Origin: Bradyrhizobium sp. Ec3.3
Lineage (GTDB): Bacteria > Pseudomonadota > Alphaproteobacteria > Rhizobiales > Xanthobacteraceae
Direction: 5' to 3'
Assembly: GCF_000472925.1 (NCBI RefSeq)
Contig: NZ_AXAS01000003.1
Location: 322-64,321 of the forward strand
DNA length: 64,000 nt
Shown here: one piece after another, positions 24,711 to 35,550 of the stretch
Layout: the number at the start of each line of letters is the position of its first letter
Numbering within the stretch: position 1 is the first letter of the stretch
Translations under genes and position numbers: made by a program
Notes under the pieces: model-generated
The model's database searches: none
The model's input: only the letters and a program-made list of their open reading frames with translations
Told to the model about the DNA's origin: nothing

Positions 24711-24812
24711 TGTCATCACCCGCGAAAGCGGGCGATCCAGTATTCCAGAGACAGCGATGGGATACGGAGAGGCCGCGGGCGTACTGGATGCCCGCTTTCG
24801 CGGGGCATGACA
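24711..24812. repeat. Palindromic intergenic repeat, family A
   Basis: TGTCATCACCCGCGAAAGCGGGCGATCCAG on the left; CTGGATGCCCGCTTTCGCGGGGCATGACA on the right. The arms pair almost fully. It ends a few bases after the pobA stop (minus strand), so it may also end pobA transcription. Confidence 0.8.
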
Positions 24813-24819
24813 CCTGTGG

Positions 24820-26181
<1,362 letters not shown>

Positions 26182-26201
26182 TTATATAACATGTTAAATA
26201 A
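26182..26201. promoter_or_regulatory. 20-bp near-perfect palindrome upstream of the TRAP operon
   Basis: TTATATAACATGTTAAATAA reads the same on both strands except for one symmetric pair (TAACATGTTA core is perfect). It lies 49 bases before the dctP start. The size and symmetry fit a MarR- or TetR-type operator. Related sites are at 26058-26070 and 30232-30246. Confidence 0.6.
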
Positions 26202-26250
26202 CGAGACCGGGCCGAAGAAGCCTGCGGTCAAGAACAGGGAGAGACGAGCA

Positions 26251-27267
26251 ATGAGGAAAGCCTGTCTGGCGTTGCTGCTGGCAGCAAGCGTGACGCCTGC
26301 CTTCGCGCAGGACAAGAATTTCGATCTGAAGATCTCGCACTGGGTGCCGGCCTCGCATCCGCTTCAGAAATCGCTGGAAGACTGGGCTGCCGCGGTGGAG
26401 AAGGATTCCGGCGGCACCATCAAGAGCAAGGTGTTCCCGGCGCAGCAACTCGGCAAGGCGTTCGACCATTATGACATGGCCCGCGACGGCATCGCCGATG
26501 TCACCTATGTCAATCCGGGCTACCAGCCCGGCCGCTTCCCAATCGTCGGCGCCGGCGAATTGCCGTTCCTGGTCTCGGACGCCAAGGGCGGCTCGATGGG
26601 GCTCGATGCCTGGTATCGCAAATATGCCGAGAAGGAGATGAAGGACGTCAAATACTGTCTCGCCTTCGTCCACTCGCCCTCCTCGTTCCACTCCCGCACC
26701 AAGAAGATCGTGGTGCCGGAGGACGTGAAGGGGCTGAAGATCCGCCCGGCCCACGCCACCATGGCGAATTTCGTCACCTCGCTCGGCGGCACCAACGTGC
26801 AGTCCTCCGCGCCCGAAGTGCGCGACATCATCGAGCGCGGCGTCGCCGACGGCGTCACCTTCCCGTGGGGCTCGCTGTTGCTGTTCGGCATCGACAAGGT
26901 GACGAAGTACGACATGGAGGCGCCGCTCTATGTCACGACGTTCGTCTTCGTGATGAACAAGGACAAATACAATGCGATGTCCGACAGGCAGAAGGCGGCG
27001 ATCGACAAGAACTGCACGACCGAGATGGCCGGCGTGGTCGGCGAGCACTGGGGCAAGTTCGAGGACGCCGGCATCGACAAGATCAAGGCGGAGGAAGGCC
27101 ACGAGGTCTACAAGCTGAACCCGGAGCAGACCGCGTCCTGGAAGAAGGCCGCCGTGCCGCTGGTCAAGACCTGGGGCGAGGGCGTGAAGAAGACCGGCAC
27201 TGATCCGGACGCAGCGCTTGCCGAGCTGAAGGCCTCGCTGAAGAAATACAACGCGCTGGCGGAGTGA
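26251..27267 (+). CDS. dctP: TRAP transporter substrate-binding protein, DctP family
   Basis: A 338-residue periplasmic protein with signal peptide MRKACLALLLAASVTPAFA. DctP features include ISHWVPASHPLQKSLEDWAAAVEKDSGGTIKSKVFPAQQLG, the arginine-bearing KGLKIRPAHATMANFVTSLGG (carboxylate anchor region), and VTFVFVMNKDKYNAMS-like segments. The start ATG 26251 has GGGAGAG upstream. It captures a carboxylate for the DctQM permease. The pobA neighbour suggests a ligand such as hydroxybenzoate or hydroxycinnamate; that is inference. The gap to dctQ is 260 bases and holds a repeat. Confidence 0.93.
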   Translation: MRKACLALLLAASVTPAFAQDKNFDLKISHWVPASHPLQKSLEDWAAAVEKDSGGTIKSKVFPAQQLGKAFDHYDMARDGIADVTYVNPGYQPGRFPIVGAGELPFLVSDAKGGSMGLDAWYRKYAEKEMKDVKYCLAFVHSPSSFHSRTKKIVVPEDVKGLKIRPAHATMANFVTSLGGTNVQSSAPEVRDIIERGVADGVTFPWGSLLLFGIDKVTKYDMEAPLYVTTFVFVMNKDKYNAMSDRQKAAIDKNCTTEMAGVVGEHWGKFEDAGIDKIKAEEGHEVYKLNPEQTASWKKAAVPLVKTWGEGVKKTGTDPDAALAELKASLKKYNALAE

Positions 27268-27296
27268 CGCGACGCCGTCGCGGGAGAGCTCTTCTT

Positions 27297-27470
27297 CCCC
27301 CTCTCCCCGTTCTTGCGGGGCCGCGACGAGCTTCGCTCGCGCTGGGAGGGTTGGGGTGAGGGGCAGCTTCCGCAGATATGGTGACAGACAGACTCGCGGA
27401 GACTCCCCCTCACCCGGAATCCGCGCTTACGCGCGCATTCCGACCTCTCCCCGCAAGCAGGGCGAGGTGA
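27297..27470. repeat. Intergenic inverted repeat, family E
   Basis: CCCCCTCTCCCCGTTCTTGCGGGG and GACCTCTCCCCGCAAGCAGGGCGAGGTG flank an inner GGTGAGGGGC...CCCCTCACC pair. It sits inside the TRAP operon between dctP and dctQ and could lower read-through, so binding protein would exceed permease. Confidence 0.65.
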
Positions 27471-27527
27471 AGTACGCGGCGAGACCGGACACAAGCAAAT
27501 GACATCACGCAAAGGGATCACCACCCC

Positions 27528-28037
27528 ATGAAGCGCGCCTGGATGGATCGCTTTATCGACACGATCGAATGGATCGCGGCCGGCTTCGTCGGCCTCGTCG
27601 CGCTCGACATCTTCGTTTCTGTCCTGCTGCGCAACACGCTGAACTATTCGATCCCCGACAGCTTCGACATCGGCCGCATGCTGCTCGGCATCCTGATCTT
27701 CTGGGGCATCGCCGCGACCTCCTATCGCGGCACGCACATCACGGTCGACCTGATCTGGGCCAATTCAAGCCCGCGCTACCAGCGCTGGATCGACGTGTTC
27801 GCAACGCTGGTGCTGCTGTTCGTCGTCACGGTGCAGACCTGGACGCTGTTCGACAAGGTACGCGGCACTTACAACGACAACGTCCAGACCTTCGACATGC
27901 ACATGCCGACCTGGCCGTTCTTTGCGATCGCCTGGATCGGCGACGTCTCGGCGGTGCTGCTGATCGCGATCCGCACCTACCGGCTGATCTTCCACCCCGA
28001 AGAAATGCACGATCCCAAGCTGAAGGCGACGGAGTAA
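27528..28037 (+). CDS. dctQ: TRAP transporter small permease, DctQ family
   Basis: A 169-residue protein with four predicted helices, normal for DctQ: FIDTIEWIAAGFVGLVALDIFVSVLLRN, FDIGRMLLGILIFWGIAATSYRGTHITVDLIW, a third at VFATLVLLFVVTVQTW, and a fourth in AWIGDVSAVLLIAIRTYRLI. The GTHITVDL motif is typical. It stabilises the large permease. It follows dctP across a repeat and precedes dctM by two bases. Confidence 0.93.
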   Translation: MKRAWMDRFIDTIEWIAAGFVGLVALDIFVSVLLRNTLNYSIPDSFDIGRMLLGILIFWGIAATSYRGTHITVDLIWANSSPRYQRWIDVFATLVLLFVVTVQTWTLFDKVRGTYNDNVQTFDMHMPTWPFFAIAWIGDVSAVLLIAIRTYRLIFHPEEMHDPKLKATE

Positions 28038-28039
28038 TC

Positions 28040-29359
28040 ATGAGCACCGATGCCGTCGCCGTAATCGGCTTCGTTTCCTTGTTTCTCCTGATGCTGCTGC
28101 GCGTGCCGGTCGGCATGGCCATGGGCCTCGTCGGCGTGTCCGGCTTCTCCTATCTGGTCGGCGCCACGCCGGCGCTGAAACTGGTCGGCCAGACGTCGAT
28201 GCGCACGGTCACCGACTACACTTTTGGCGTCATCCCGATGTTCTTGCTGATGGGCTCCTTCGTCAGCAATTCCGGCATGAGCCGCGAGCTATTCCGCGCC
28301 GCCAACGGCTTCGTCGGCCATCTGCGCGGCGGCCTCGGCATCGCGACCGTCGGCGCCTGCGGCGGCTTTGCCGCGATCTGCGGCTCCTCCGTCGCAACAG
28401 CAGCGACCTTCTCCGCCGTCGCCTACCCCGAGATGCGCCGCTTCGGCTATCCGCAATCCTTTGCCACCGGCGTGATCGCGGCCGGCGGCACGCTAGGTGC
28501 AATGCTGCCGCCCTCCACCGTGCTCGCGGTCTACGGCATCATCACCGAACAGGACATCGGAAAGCTCTTCATCGCCGGCATCATCCCTGGCCTGCTCGCG
28601 ATGAGCATGTACATGATCACCATCGGCCTGATCGGATACTTCCGTCCGGATTTTTTGCCAAAGGGCAAGAAGCTGCCATGGAACGAGCGCTTTGCGGGCC
28701 TGAAGGACATCTGGGCGCCGGTCTTGCTGTTCATCTTCGTCATCGGCGGCCTCTACGGCCTGCCCTTCCTGCCGCGCTTCACGCCGACCGAAGCCGGCGG
28801 CGTCGGCGCCACCGGCGCCTTCATCATCGGCGTGCTCACCGGGCGGCTCGACCGCGAGAAGATTTTGGCCTCGCTCCTGCAAGCGACGCGCACCGCGGCC
28901 GCCGTGTTTACCGTGCTGATCGGCGCGCTGATCTTCGGCTATTTCCTCACGGTGACGCAGACCCCGCAGAAGGTCACGGAATTCCTCACTGGCCTCGGCC
29001 TCGGCTCTTATGGCGTGCTGGCGCTGATCATGGTGATGTATCTCGTGCTCGGCTGCCTGATGGACGCCATGGCGATGATCATCCTGACCGTGCCGATCAT
29101 CTTCCCCGTGATCACACATCTCGGCTTCGATCCGATCTGGTTCGGCGTCATCATCGTGATGACGGTCGAGCTCGGCCTGATCCACCCGCCGGTCGGCATG
29201 AACGTCTTCGTCATCAAGAGCGTGGTGAAGGATGTGTCCTTCTCCACCATCTTCAAGGGCGTGATCCCGTTCGTGGCCACCGACCTGGTGCGCCTCGTGA
29301 TCCTGATCGCCTTCCCGCTGCTTGCGACCTGGCTGCCGACGCGGATGATGGCGCATTAG
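28040..29359 (+). CDS. dctM: TRAP transporter large permease, DctM family
   Basis: A 439-residue protein of about 12 helices. DctM hallmarks are VGVSGFSYLVG, GGFAAICGSSVATAATFSAVAYPEMRRFGY, GGTLGAMLPPSTVLAVYGIITEQDIGKLFIAGIIPG, PTEAGGVGATGAFIIG and LIHPPVGMNVFVI. It carries out Na+-coupled uptake. ATG 28040 lies two bases after the dctQ stop. The three TRAP genes and the DUF3237 gene form one operon. Confidence 0.95.
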   Translation: MSTDAVAVIGFVSLFLLMLLRVPVGMAMGLVGVSGFSYLVGATPALKLVGQTSMRTVTDYTFGVIPMFLLMGSFVSNSGMSRELFRAANGFVGHLRGGLGIATVGACGGFAAICGSSVATAATFSAVAYPEMRRFGYPQSFATGVIAAGGTLGAMLPPSTVLAVYGIITEQDIGKLFIAGIIPGLLAMSMYMITIGLIGYFRPDFLPKGKKLPWNERFAGLKDIWAPVLLFIFVIGGLYGLPFLPRFTPTEAGGVGATGAFIIGVLTGRLDREKILASLLQATRTAAAVFTVLIGALIFGYFLTVTQTPQKVTEFLTGLGLGSYGVLALIMVMYLVLGCLMDAMAMIILTVPIIFPVITHLGFDPIWFGVIIVMTVELGLIHPPVGMNVFVIKSVVKDVSFSTIFKGVIPFVATDLVRLVILIAFPLLATWLPTRMMAH

Positions 29360-29368
29360 GGGGTGGCG

Positions 29369-29830
29369 ATGACCACGCCTGAGCTCGAGACAAAGTACGT
29401 CTTCACGATCACCGCCCGTATCGGTGACGTCATCACCGCCGGCGAAACCGGCACGGGTGTCCGCCGCATCATCCCGATCATCGGCGGCGAGGTGCGGGGT
29501 GCTGTCAACGGCAAGGTCTTGCCGTTCGGCGCCGACTTCCAGATCATCCGCCCCAGCGAGCTGATCGACCTGGAAGCCAAGTACGCCTTCGAAACCGATG
29601 ACGGCGCCATTGTCTATGTCGAGAACAAGGGCATCCGCTTCGGCCCGGTGGACCTGCTGCAGAAGCTCAAGCGCGGCGAGCCCGTCGACCCCGAGCTGAT
29701 CTACTTCCGCACCGTGCCGAGGTTCGAGACCGGGCACGAGAAGTACCGCTGGCTGATGCAGCACATCTTCGTCGCCTCAGCCGCGCGGCACGCGGACCGC
29801 GTGGTGATCGACGTGCATCAGGTGATGTGA
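29369..29830 (+). CDS. DUF3237 family protein
   Basis: A 153-residue protein of the DUF3237 family: LETKYVFTITARIGDVITAGETGTGVRRIIPIIGGEVRG near the start and GPVDLLQKLKRGEPVDPELIYFRTVPRFET later. Such proteins often lie with TRAP or aromatic-degradation genes and have no proven role. ATG 29369 was preferred to GTG 29363 because AGGGGG sits at the right distance. It follows dctM by nine bases, so it is in the TRAP operon and may act on the imported compound. Confidence 0.85.
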   Translation: MTTPELETKYVFTITARIGDVITAGETGTGVRRIIPIIGGEVRGAVNGKVLPFGADFQIIRPSELIDLEAKYAFETDDGAIVYVENKGIRFGPVDLLQKLKRGEPVDPELIYFRTVPRFETGHEKYRWLMQHIFVASAARHADRVVIDVHQVM

Positions 29831-29874
29831 GGTCTTTTCGCGAGCGCCGCAACTGGATCGCAATTCTGCCCCCT

Positions 29875-29960
29875 CGTCATTGCGCGGAGCGAAACGAGGA
29901 AGCAATCCAGAATTCCTCCGCGGAAAGACCCTGGATTGCTTCGCTGCGCTCGCAATGACG
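29875..29960. repeat. Intergenic inverted repeat, family B (CGTCATTGCG...CGCAATGACG)
   Basis: CGTCATTGCGCGGAGCGAAACGAGGAAGCAATCCAG on the left; CTGGATTGCTTCGCTGCGCTCGCAATGACG on the right, with CCGCGGAAAGA in the loop. A very similar copy is at 43103-43182. The 435-base gap 29831-30265 holds this, a family G element and the crotonase promoter; no gene. Confidence 0.8.
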
Positions 29961-29994
29961 AGGATATTGCATCAGCAGCGCCTCACACTCCGCT

Positions 29995-30157
29995 CGTCGT
30001 CCCGGAGCGCGACAAAGTCGCGAGCCCGGGCCCCATAACTCCGGGATAGAGTTGTTGGGGAAATTCGGGCCACGAGCCTTCGCCAAACTTCTCCCTGGGG
30101 TTATCTCGACGAGCGCAAGCGCATGCGCGGGGGTCCCGGCCTTCGCCGGGACGACAC
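29995..30157. repeat. Intergenic repeat, family G (GTCGTCCCGG...CCGGGACGAC)
   Basis: GTCGTCCCGGAGCGCGACAAAGTCGCGAGCCCGGG and GGGGTCCCGGCCTTCGCCGGGACGAC form the two ends, with GGGGTTATCTCGACGAGCGCAAGCGCATGCGC inside. Partial copies are at 42994-43074 and 53618-53758. Confidence 0.6.
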
Positions 30158-30231
30158 CGGATGTGGACCGCCCCCGCCTACCCAGCTGATGCCCGGAACT
30201 CGCCACCCCCGTATTGACTCCCCCGAAATTC

Positions 30232-30246
30232 GTTATACAACATAAC
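30232..30246. promoter_or_regulatory. Palindrome in front of the crotonase-ligase operon
   Basis: GTTAT-ACAAC-ATAAC, a perfect 5-bp dyad ending 19 bases before the crotonase start. A -35-like TTGACT lies at 30214-30219. The dyad resembles those at 26058 and 26182 (AT-rich, TATA and ACATAA elements), so one regulator may act at all three. Confidence 0.5.
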
Positions 30247-30265
30247 TATTCTGAAAAGGACGCAA

Positions 30266-31075
30266 ATGACCCAGGGAAACGCCGATACCGCAGCAGCGGG
30301 ACCTGATGCGCTGCTCAAGATCGAGAGGGCGGACAAGGTCTTGACCGTGGGCCTGAACCGGCCGGCCAAGCGCAATGCGCTCAATGACGGTATCATTCAC
30401 GCGATCGGCGACTGCTTTGCGACGCTGCCGGACGACATCGGCGCGGTCGTCATCCATGGCATCGGCGACCATTTCTCCTCCGGCCTCGATCTCTCCGAGC
30501 TGACCGACCACGACGCCACTGGCGGCCTCCTTCACTCCCAGATGTGGCACCGGGTGTTCGACCGCATCCAGTACAGTCGCGTGCCCGTGATTGCTGCGCT
30601 GAAGGGTGCTGTGATCGGCGGCGGGCTGGAGCTGGCCTGCGCCGCGCATATCCGCGTCGCCGAGCCCTCGACCTATTTTGCGCTGCCGGAGGGCCAGCGC
30701 GGCATCTTCGTCGGAGGCGGCGGCTCGGTGCGGCTGCCGCGCCTGATCGGCGTCGCGCGAATGATGGACATGATGCTGACCGGCCGCGTCTATCCCGCGA
30801 CCGAAGGCGCCTCCTACGGCTTTGCGCAATATCTGACCGAGGAAGGCGGCTCGCTGACGAAGTCGCTCGAGCTCGCCGCGCGCATCGCCTCGAACGCGCC
30901 GCTGACGAATTTCGCCGTGCTCCAGGCGCTACCGATGATCGCCGAGGCCAATCCGCAGGCCGGCCTGTTGATGGAATCGCTGATGGCGACGGTTGCCCAG
31001 AGCGACAAGGAAGCCAAGCGCCGGATCCGCGAGTTCCTCGAGCACAAGACCGCCAAGGTGAAGCCCAAGTCATGA
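30266..31075 (+). CDS. Crotonase/enoyl-CoA hydratase family protein
   Basis: A 269-residue crotonase. Acyl-CoA loop GDHFSSGLDLSEL and the oxyanion-hole region VIAALKGAVIGGGLELACAAHIRVAE are present. Both glutamates of true hydratases can be placed: E in GGGLELA and E in ALPEGQRGIF. It is the first gene of an operon with a feruloyl-CoA-synthetase-like ligase (ATGA overlap), so it probably hydrates a cinnamoyl-type CoA ester. It could also be a hydratase-lyase; the pattern differs from Pseudomonas Ech as I recall it, so this is open. AAAAGGA precedes ATG 30266. Confidence 0.88.
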   Translation: MTQGNADTAAAGPDALLKIERADKVLTVGLNRPAKRNALNDGIIHAIGDCFATLPDDIGAVVIHGIGDHFSSGLDLSELTDHDATGGLLHSQMWHRVFDRIQYSRVPVIAALKGAVIGGGLELACAAHIRVAEPSTYFALPEGQRGIFVGGGGSVRLPRLIGVARMMDMMLTGRVYPATEGASYGFAQYLTEEGGSLTKSLELAARIASNAPLTNFAVLQALPMIAEANPQAGLLMESLMATVAQSDKEAKRRIREFLEHKTAKVKPKS

Positions 31076-32955
31076 GCGCGAAGCCGTCCTCTTCCACCAC
31101 GGAGCGCGGGGCGAGCACCTCCCCGCTGCGGCCGATCTCGTTCGGCGATCCCGTCGTCAACATCGAGCGGCGCGATGACGGCACGATTTACTTGCGGCCG
31201 AAACAGCCGCTCGGCGACTATCCGGTACGCATCACCGACCGCCTGCATCATTGGGCGAAGACGACGCCGGATCGCGTCTTCATGGCCGAGCGCGAAGGCG
31301 GCCGCGACTGGCGCAAGATCACCTATGCCGAGCTCCTCACCGCGAGCCGGCACATCGCATCTAGCCTGATCCAGCGTGGCCTGTCGGCAGAGAAGCCCGT
31401 CGTCATCCTCTCCGGCAATTCGATCGACCACGCGCTGCTCGCCTTCGGCGCGTACTATGCCGGCGTGCCGTTCTGCCCGGTCTCGCCGGCCTATTCGCTG
31501 GTCTCGAAGGACTACGGCAAGCTCTCTTATCTGATGAAGCTGCTGACGCCCGGCCTCGTCTTTGCCGAGGACGCCGACAGGTTTGCGGACGCGCTTGCCA
31601 CCAACGTCTCGCCCGGCACCGAGATCGCCGCGTCCTACGGCACCGTGCCGGGACGCAACGTCACGCTGCTCGCCGACCTCATGGCAACGCCAATCCATCC
31701 TGCACTCGACGAGCTGCACGGGAGAATCGGCCCCGACACGATCGCCAAATTCCTGCTGACGTCAGGCTCGACCGGCAATCCCAAGGCCGTCATCAACACG
31801 CAGCGCATGATCTGCGCCAACCAGGTGATGCTGCGCGAGACACTGGCGTTCCTGAAGGACGAGCCGCCGGTCATCATCGACTGGCTGCCCTGGAACCACA
31901 CCTTTGGCGGCAATCACAATATAGGCCTGACGCTCTATAACGGCGGCTCGATGTATCTCGATGCCGGCAAGCCGGTGCCTGGAGGCATCGAGGAGACCGT
32001 GCGCAATCTCCAGGAGATTTCGCCGACGGTCTATTTCAACGTGCCGAAGGGCTACGAATCGCTGCTGCCCTATTTGCGCGACGACCAGGGCTTGCGCGCA
32101 AAGTTCTTCGACCGCCTGCATGCGATGTTCTTCTCCGGCGCGGCGCTCTCGCCCTTCGTCTGGAACAGCCTCGACGAGCTCGCGGTAAAGGAGAAGGGCT
32201 ATCGCGTGCCGATGCTCACGGGCTTAGGCGCCACCGAGACTGCGCCGTTCTTCATGTCGGTCAATCCACGCACCAGCCGCTCCGGCCATGTCGGCCTGCC
32301 CGTCTCCGGCAATGACGCCAAGCTCGTGCCGAACAACGGCAAGCTGGAAGTGCGTGCCAAGGGCCCGAACGTCATGCCCGGCTACTGGCGCCAGCCCGAC
32401 GTCACGGCAAAATCCTTCGACGAGGAAGGTTTCTACAAGCTCGGCGATGCGCTGAAGCCCGCCGATCCTGATGACCTCAATGCCGGCTTCGACTTCGACG
32501 GCCGCGTCAGTGAGGACTTCAAGCTCGCGAGCGGCACCTGGGTCAGCGTCGGCCCCCTGCGCGCGCGCTTCGTTGCGGCCTGCGCGCCGCTGGTGCGCGA
32601 CGTCGTCATCGCCGGCATCAACCGCGACGAGATTTCCGCGCTCGTGGTGCTCGACCTCGACGGCTGCCGCCTGATCAACCCGACGCTGCCGGCGGACGAT
32701 CTCGTCGTCACCACGCGTGACCGTCTCGTCCGCGAGGCGTTCCGCGAGCGCCTCACCCAGTTCCTCGGCTCGGCCACCGGCTCCTCGACCAGGATCACCC
32801 GTGCGATCCTTCTGGACGCGCCGCTCTCGATCGACAAGGGCGAGGTTACCGACAAAGGCTCGATCAACCAGCGCGCCGTGATCGAGCATCGCAGCCTCCT
32901 GATTGACGAGCTCTATGCTGCAAATCCATCGGACCGTGTGATATCGGTCGCCTAG
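31072..32955 (+). CDS. Feruloyl-CoA-synthetase-like AMP-dependent ligase
   Basis: A 627-residue adenylate-forming enzyme of the feruloyl-CoA synthetase type (PRK08180-like). P-loop [17 protein letters not shown], the block [39 protein letters not shown], and the C-terminal [16 protein letters not shown] typical of this subfamily. It would form the CoA ester of a hydroxycinnamate or related acid using ATP. ATG 31072 overlaps the crotonase stop; the longer open frame upstream is a shadow. A homologue of nearly the same length lies at 48574-50445. Confidence 0.9.
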   Translation: MSAKPSSSTTERGASTSPLRPISFGDPVVNIERRDDGTIYLRPKQPLGDYPVRITDRLHHWAKTTPDRVFMAEREGGRDWRKITYAELLTASRHIASSLIQRGLSAEKPVVILSGNSIDHALLAFGAYYAGVPFCPVSPAYSLVSKDYGKLSYLMKLLTPGLVFAEDADRFADALATNVSPGTEIAASYGTVPGRNVTLLADLMATPIHPALDELHGRIGPDTIAKFLLTSGSTGNPKAVINTQRMICANQVMLRETLAFLKDEPPVIIDWLPWNHTFGGNHNIGLTLYNGGSMYLDAGKPVPGGIEETVRNLQEISPTVYFNVPKGYESLLPYLRDDQGLRAKFFDRLHAMFFSGAALSPFVWNSLDELAVKEKGYRVPMLTGLGATETAPFFMSVNPRTSRSGHVGLPVSGNDAKLVPNNGKLEVRAKGPNVMPGYWRQPDVTAKSFDEEGFYKLGDALKPADPDDLNAGFDFDGRVSEDFKLASGTWVSVGPLRARFVAACAPLVRDVVIAGINRDEISALVVLDLDGCRLINPTLPADDLVVTTRDRLVREAFRERLTQFLGSATGSSTRITRAILLDAPLSIDKGEVTDKGSINQRAVIEHRSLLIDELYAANPSDRVISVA

Positions 32956-32980
32956 AAACAATCCGCCAAAGGAGAACGCC

Positions 32981-33742
32981 ATGTTGTTGAAGGATCAGGC
33001 AGCCATCGTCACCGGCGGTGCATCGGGACTGGGTGCGGCGACCGCACGCAAGCTGGCGGCGCAGGGCGCCAAGGTCGCGGTGTGCGACCTCAATACCAAG
33101 CTCGCCGAAACCGTTGCGGCAGAGATCAAGGGCGTGGCCGTGACCTGCGACGTCTCCGACGCCGCCTCGGCCGAAGCCGCGATCGCGGCGGCCACCAAGG
33201 CCCACGGTCCACCCCGCGTGCTCGTCAACTGCGCCGGCATCGGCGTTGCCAAACGCGTGGTCGGCCGCGACGGTCCGATGGCGCTTGCCGATTTCGACAA
33301 GGTGATCAAGGTCAACCTGATCGGCACCTTCAACATGCTGCGTCTTGCCGCCACCGAGATGTCCAAGCTCGAGCCGCAGGCCAGCGGCGAGCGCGGTGTC
33401 ATCATCAACACCGCTTCCGTCGCCGCCTATGACGGCCAGATCGGCCAGTCCGCCTATTCGGCGTCCAAGGGCGGCATCGTCGGCATGACGCTGCCGATCG
33501 CGCGCGAGCTAGCGCAGTTCGGCGTCCGCGTGCTGACCATTGCCCCCGGCCTGTTCCTCACGCCGCTGCTTGCCAACCTGCCGCAGGAGGCGCAGGACTC
33601 GCTCGCCGCCGCGATCCCGTTCCCGCGCCGCCTTGGCAATGCCGACGAGTTCGCCGCGCTTGCACTGCATATGGTCGAGAATGCCTATCTCAACGGCGAG
33701 GTGGTGCGGCTCGACGGCTCGCTGCGCATGGCGCCGAAGTAA
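32981..33742 (+). CDS. SDR-type 3-hydroxyacyl-CoA dehydrogenase (HSD10-like)
   Basis: A 253-residue classical [32 protein letters not shown] (NAD(H)-type Rossmann start with aspartate), [43 protein letters not shown] (catalytic S, Y, K), and [12 protein letters not shown]. This matches the 3-hydroxyacyl-CoA dehydrogenase type II branch, the step after a crotonase in beta-oxidation. It begins 25 bases after the ligase with AAAGGAG upstream. A close paralogue is at 50766-51524. Confidence 0.9.
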   Translation: MLLKDQAAIVTGGASGLGAATARKLAAQGAKVAVCDLNTKLAETVAAEIKGVAVTCDVSDAASAEAAIAAATKAHGPPRVLVNCAGIGVAKRVVGRDGPMALADFDKVIKVNLIGTFNMLRLAATEMSKLEPQASGERGVIINTASVAAYDGQIGQSAYSASKGGIVGMTLPIARELAQFGVRVLTIAPGLFLTPLLANLPQEAQDSLAAAIPFPRRLGNADEFAALALHMVENAYLNGEVVRLDGSLRMAPK

Positions 33743-33779
33743 ACCGAATGACTGAATTTGTAGCCGCGATTTCAACCTT

Positions 33780-33799
33780 ACCTCTCCCTCGGGAGAGGT
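33780..33799. repeat. Short hairpin, family E half-element
   Basis: ACCTCTCCC-TC-GGGAGAGGT, a perfect 9-bp stem 38 bases after the SDR stop and 30 bases before the thioesterase start. No T-run follows. It is a fragment of the family E repeat. Confidence 0.6.
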
Positions 33800-33828
33800 G
33801 GGGCGCAGCATTAGTGGGTACATAACGC

Positions 33829-34248
33829 ATGTTCGTTCATCGGCGCGACGTTCAGATCCAGTGGGGCGACTGCGACCCCGCCAACATCGTCTATTACCCG
33901 CGCTACTTCTCGATGTTCGACGATTCGACCTCGGTCCTGTTCGAGAAGGCCGGCTTCTCGAAGCAGGACCTGATCCACAAATGCGGCCTGGTCGGCATTC
34001 CCATGGTCGACACGCGGGCGAAGTTCTACATCCCCTCGACCCATGGCGACTGGATCACCATCGAGACGAAGATCGAGAGCATCAAGCGCTCGAGCTTCGA
34101 GGTGAAGCACAACGTCTACAAGGGCGAGGCCCTGGCAATCGAGGCCTTCGAGACCCGCGTCCTCGTCGGCCGCGACCCGGCCAATCCCGACAAGCTGAAA
34201 TCCGCGCCGTTTCCGCCGGAGATGGTGGCCAAATTCGTGGGCAACTAG
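33829..34248 (+). CDS. 4-hydroxybenzoyl-CoA-thioesterase-like hotdog protein
   Basis: A 139-residue hotdog thioesterase. The N-terminal IQWGDCDPANIVYYPRYFSMFDDST is the signature of the 4-hydroxybenzoyl-CoA thioesterase family, including the catalytic-type aspartate in GDCDP. It would release 4-hydroxybenzoate (or a relative) from its CoA ester. It follows ligase, crotonase and SDR on the same strand, and PobA, which uses free 4-hydroxybenzoate, is about 8 kb upstream on the other strand. The role in that pathway is inference; the family call is firm. Confidence 0.9.
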   Translation: MFVHRRDVQIQWGDCDPANIVYYPRYFSMFDDSTSVLFEKAGFSKQDLIHKCGLVGIPMVDTRAKFYIPSTHGDWITIETKIESIKRSSFEVKHNVYKGEALAIEAFETRVLVGRDPANPDKLKSAPFPPEMVAKFVGN

Positions 34249-34339
34249 ATTCTGGAGCTAAATCGCCGCACCGCCCAAAGACGGGGCTGAATTCGATCAC
34301 AAAGTCTGCTTTCAAAGACACACCTTAAGGGAGGAAAGA

Positions 34340-35491
34340 ATGAAACGGTTTTACCTGAGCGCCGCGATAACAGCGGCAACACTGGCTCTGCCGGCGCTGC
34401 CCGCGATGGCCCAGACCAACGAACTCACCATCGGCATCACCACCACCACGACCGGCCCGGGCGCGGCGCTCGGCATTCCCGAGCGCAACGCGCTGGAGTT
34501 CGTGCCGAAGGAAATCGCCGGCGTGCCGCTGAAGGTGATCGTGCTCGATGACGGCGGCGATCCGACCACTGCGACCACCAACGCGCGGCGCTTCGTCACG
34601 GAATCCAAGGCCGACATCATCATGGGCTCGGCGCTGACGCCGCCGACGATCGCGGTTTCCAATGTCGCCAACGAAGCCGGCATTCCGCATTTCGGCCTCG
34701 CCCCCTTCCCGATCACGCCGGAGCGGGCGAAGTGGTCGGTCGCGATGCCACAGCCGATCCCGATCGTGGGCAAGGTGTTGTACGATCACATGAAGACCAA
34801 GGGCGTGAAGACGGTCGGCTACATCGGCTATTCTGACTCCTATGGCGACCTCTGGTTCAACGACCTGAAGGCGCAGACCGGGCCGATGGGCATCACCATC
34901 GCGGACGAGGAGCGCTTCGCGCGTCCCGATACGTCGGTGACCGGACAGGTGCTCAAGCTCGTCGCGGCCAATCCCGATGCGATCCTGGTCGGCGCGTCCG
35001 GCACCGCGGCGGCACTGCCGCAGACGGAGCTGCGTGAGCGCGGCTATCAGGGCCTGATCTACCAGACCCATGGTGCGGCGAGCATGGACTTCATCCGCAT
35101 TGCCGGCAAGGCGGCGGAAGGCGTGCTGATGGCCTCGGGGCCCGTGATGGATCCGGAAGACCAGCCGGACGAGGCGCAGACCAAGAAGCCGGGTCTTGCG
35201 CTCAACACCGCCTATGAAGGCAAGTATGGCCCGAACAGCCGCAGCCAGTTCGCCGGCCACTCCTACGACGCCTTCGAGCTCCTGAAGCGCATCATTCCGA
35301 CGGCGCTGAAGACCGCCAAGCCGGGCACGCCGGAATTCCGCGAGGCGATCCGCCAGGCCCTGCTGTCGGAGAAGGAATTGGCCGCAAGCCAGGGCGTCTA
35401 CAACTTCACCGAAAAGGATCGCTACGGCCTCGACGAGCGCTCGCGCATCCTGCTCACGGTATCGAACGGCAAGTACAAGCTGGTGAAGTGA
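34340..35491 (+). CDS. ABC transporter periplasmic binding protein, aromatic-acid type candidate
   Basis: A 383-residue LivK-class binding protein with signal peptide MKRFYLSAAITAATLALPALPAMA and mature start QTNELTIGITTTTTGPGAALG. It is only distantly related to the three copies at 2118-6216. No permease lies beside it, so it must work with a transporter elsewhere (for example the LivH/LivMG/LivF set at 18662, which lacks one). Its place after the ligase/crotonase/thioesterase genes suggests hydroxycinnamate-like ligands, as for CouP-type proteins. GGGAGG lies seven bases before ATG 34340. Confidence 0.9.
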   Translation: MKRFYLSAAITAATLALPALPAMAQTNELTIGITTTTTGPGAALGIPERNALEFVPKEIAGVPLKVIVLDDGGDPTTATTNARRFVTESKADIIMGSALTPPTIAVSNVANEAGIPHFGLAPFPITPERAKWSVAMPQPIPIVGKVLYDHMKTKGVKTVGYIGYSDSYGDLWFNDLKAQTGPMGITIADEERFARPDTSVTGQVLKLVAANPDAILVGASGTAAALPQTELRERGYQGLIYQTHGAASMDFIRIAGKAAEGVLMASGPVMDPEDQPDEAQTKKPGLALNTAYEGKYGPNSRSQFAGHSYDAFELLKRIIPTALKTAKPGTPEFREAIRQALLSEKELAASQGVYNFTEKDRYGLDERSRILLTVSNGKYKLVK

Positions 35492-35517
35492 GCGCGCCCA
35501 TCATTCGAGCCCGATCA

Positions 35518-35545
35518 GAGCCGGCCCCTTGGGCCGGCTCCTTTT
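35518..35545. terminator. Terminator between converging genes
   Basis: Stem GAGCCGGCC / GGCCGGCTC (9 bp, perfect), loop CCTTG, then CTTTTC. It ends the catabolic operon on the plus strand, 27 bases after its last stop, and lies next to the end of the GST gene on the minus strand. Confidence 0.85.
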
Positions 35546-35550
35546 CTTTG

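Noticed and set aside
28493-29764. Minus-strand ORF of 423 codons across dctM and the DUF3237 gene
   Set aside because: Composition is that of a shadow frame (rich in D, H, E and R) and dctM has clear family motifs on the other strand.
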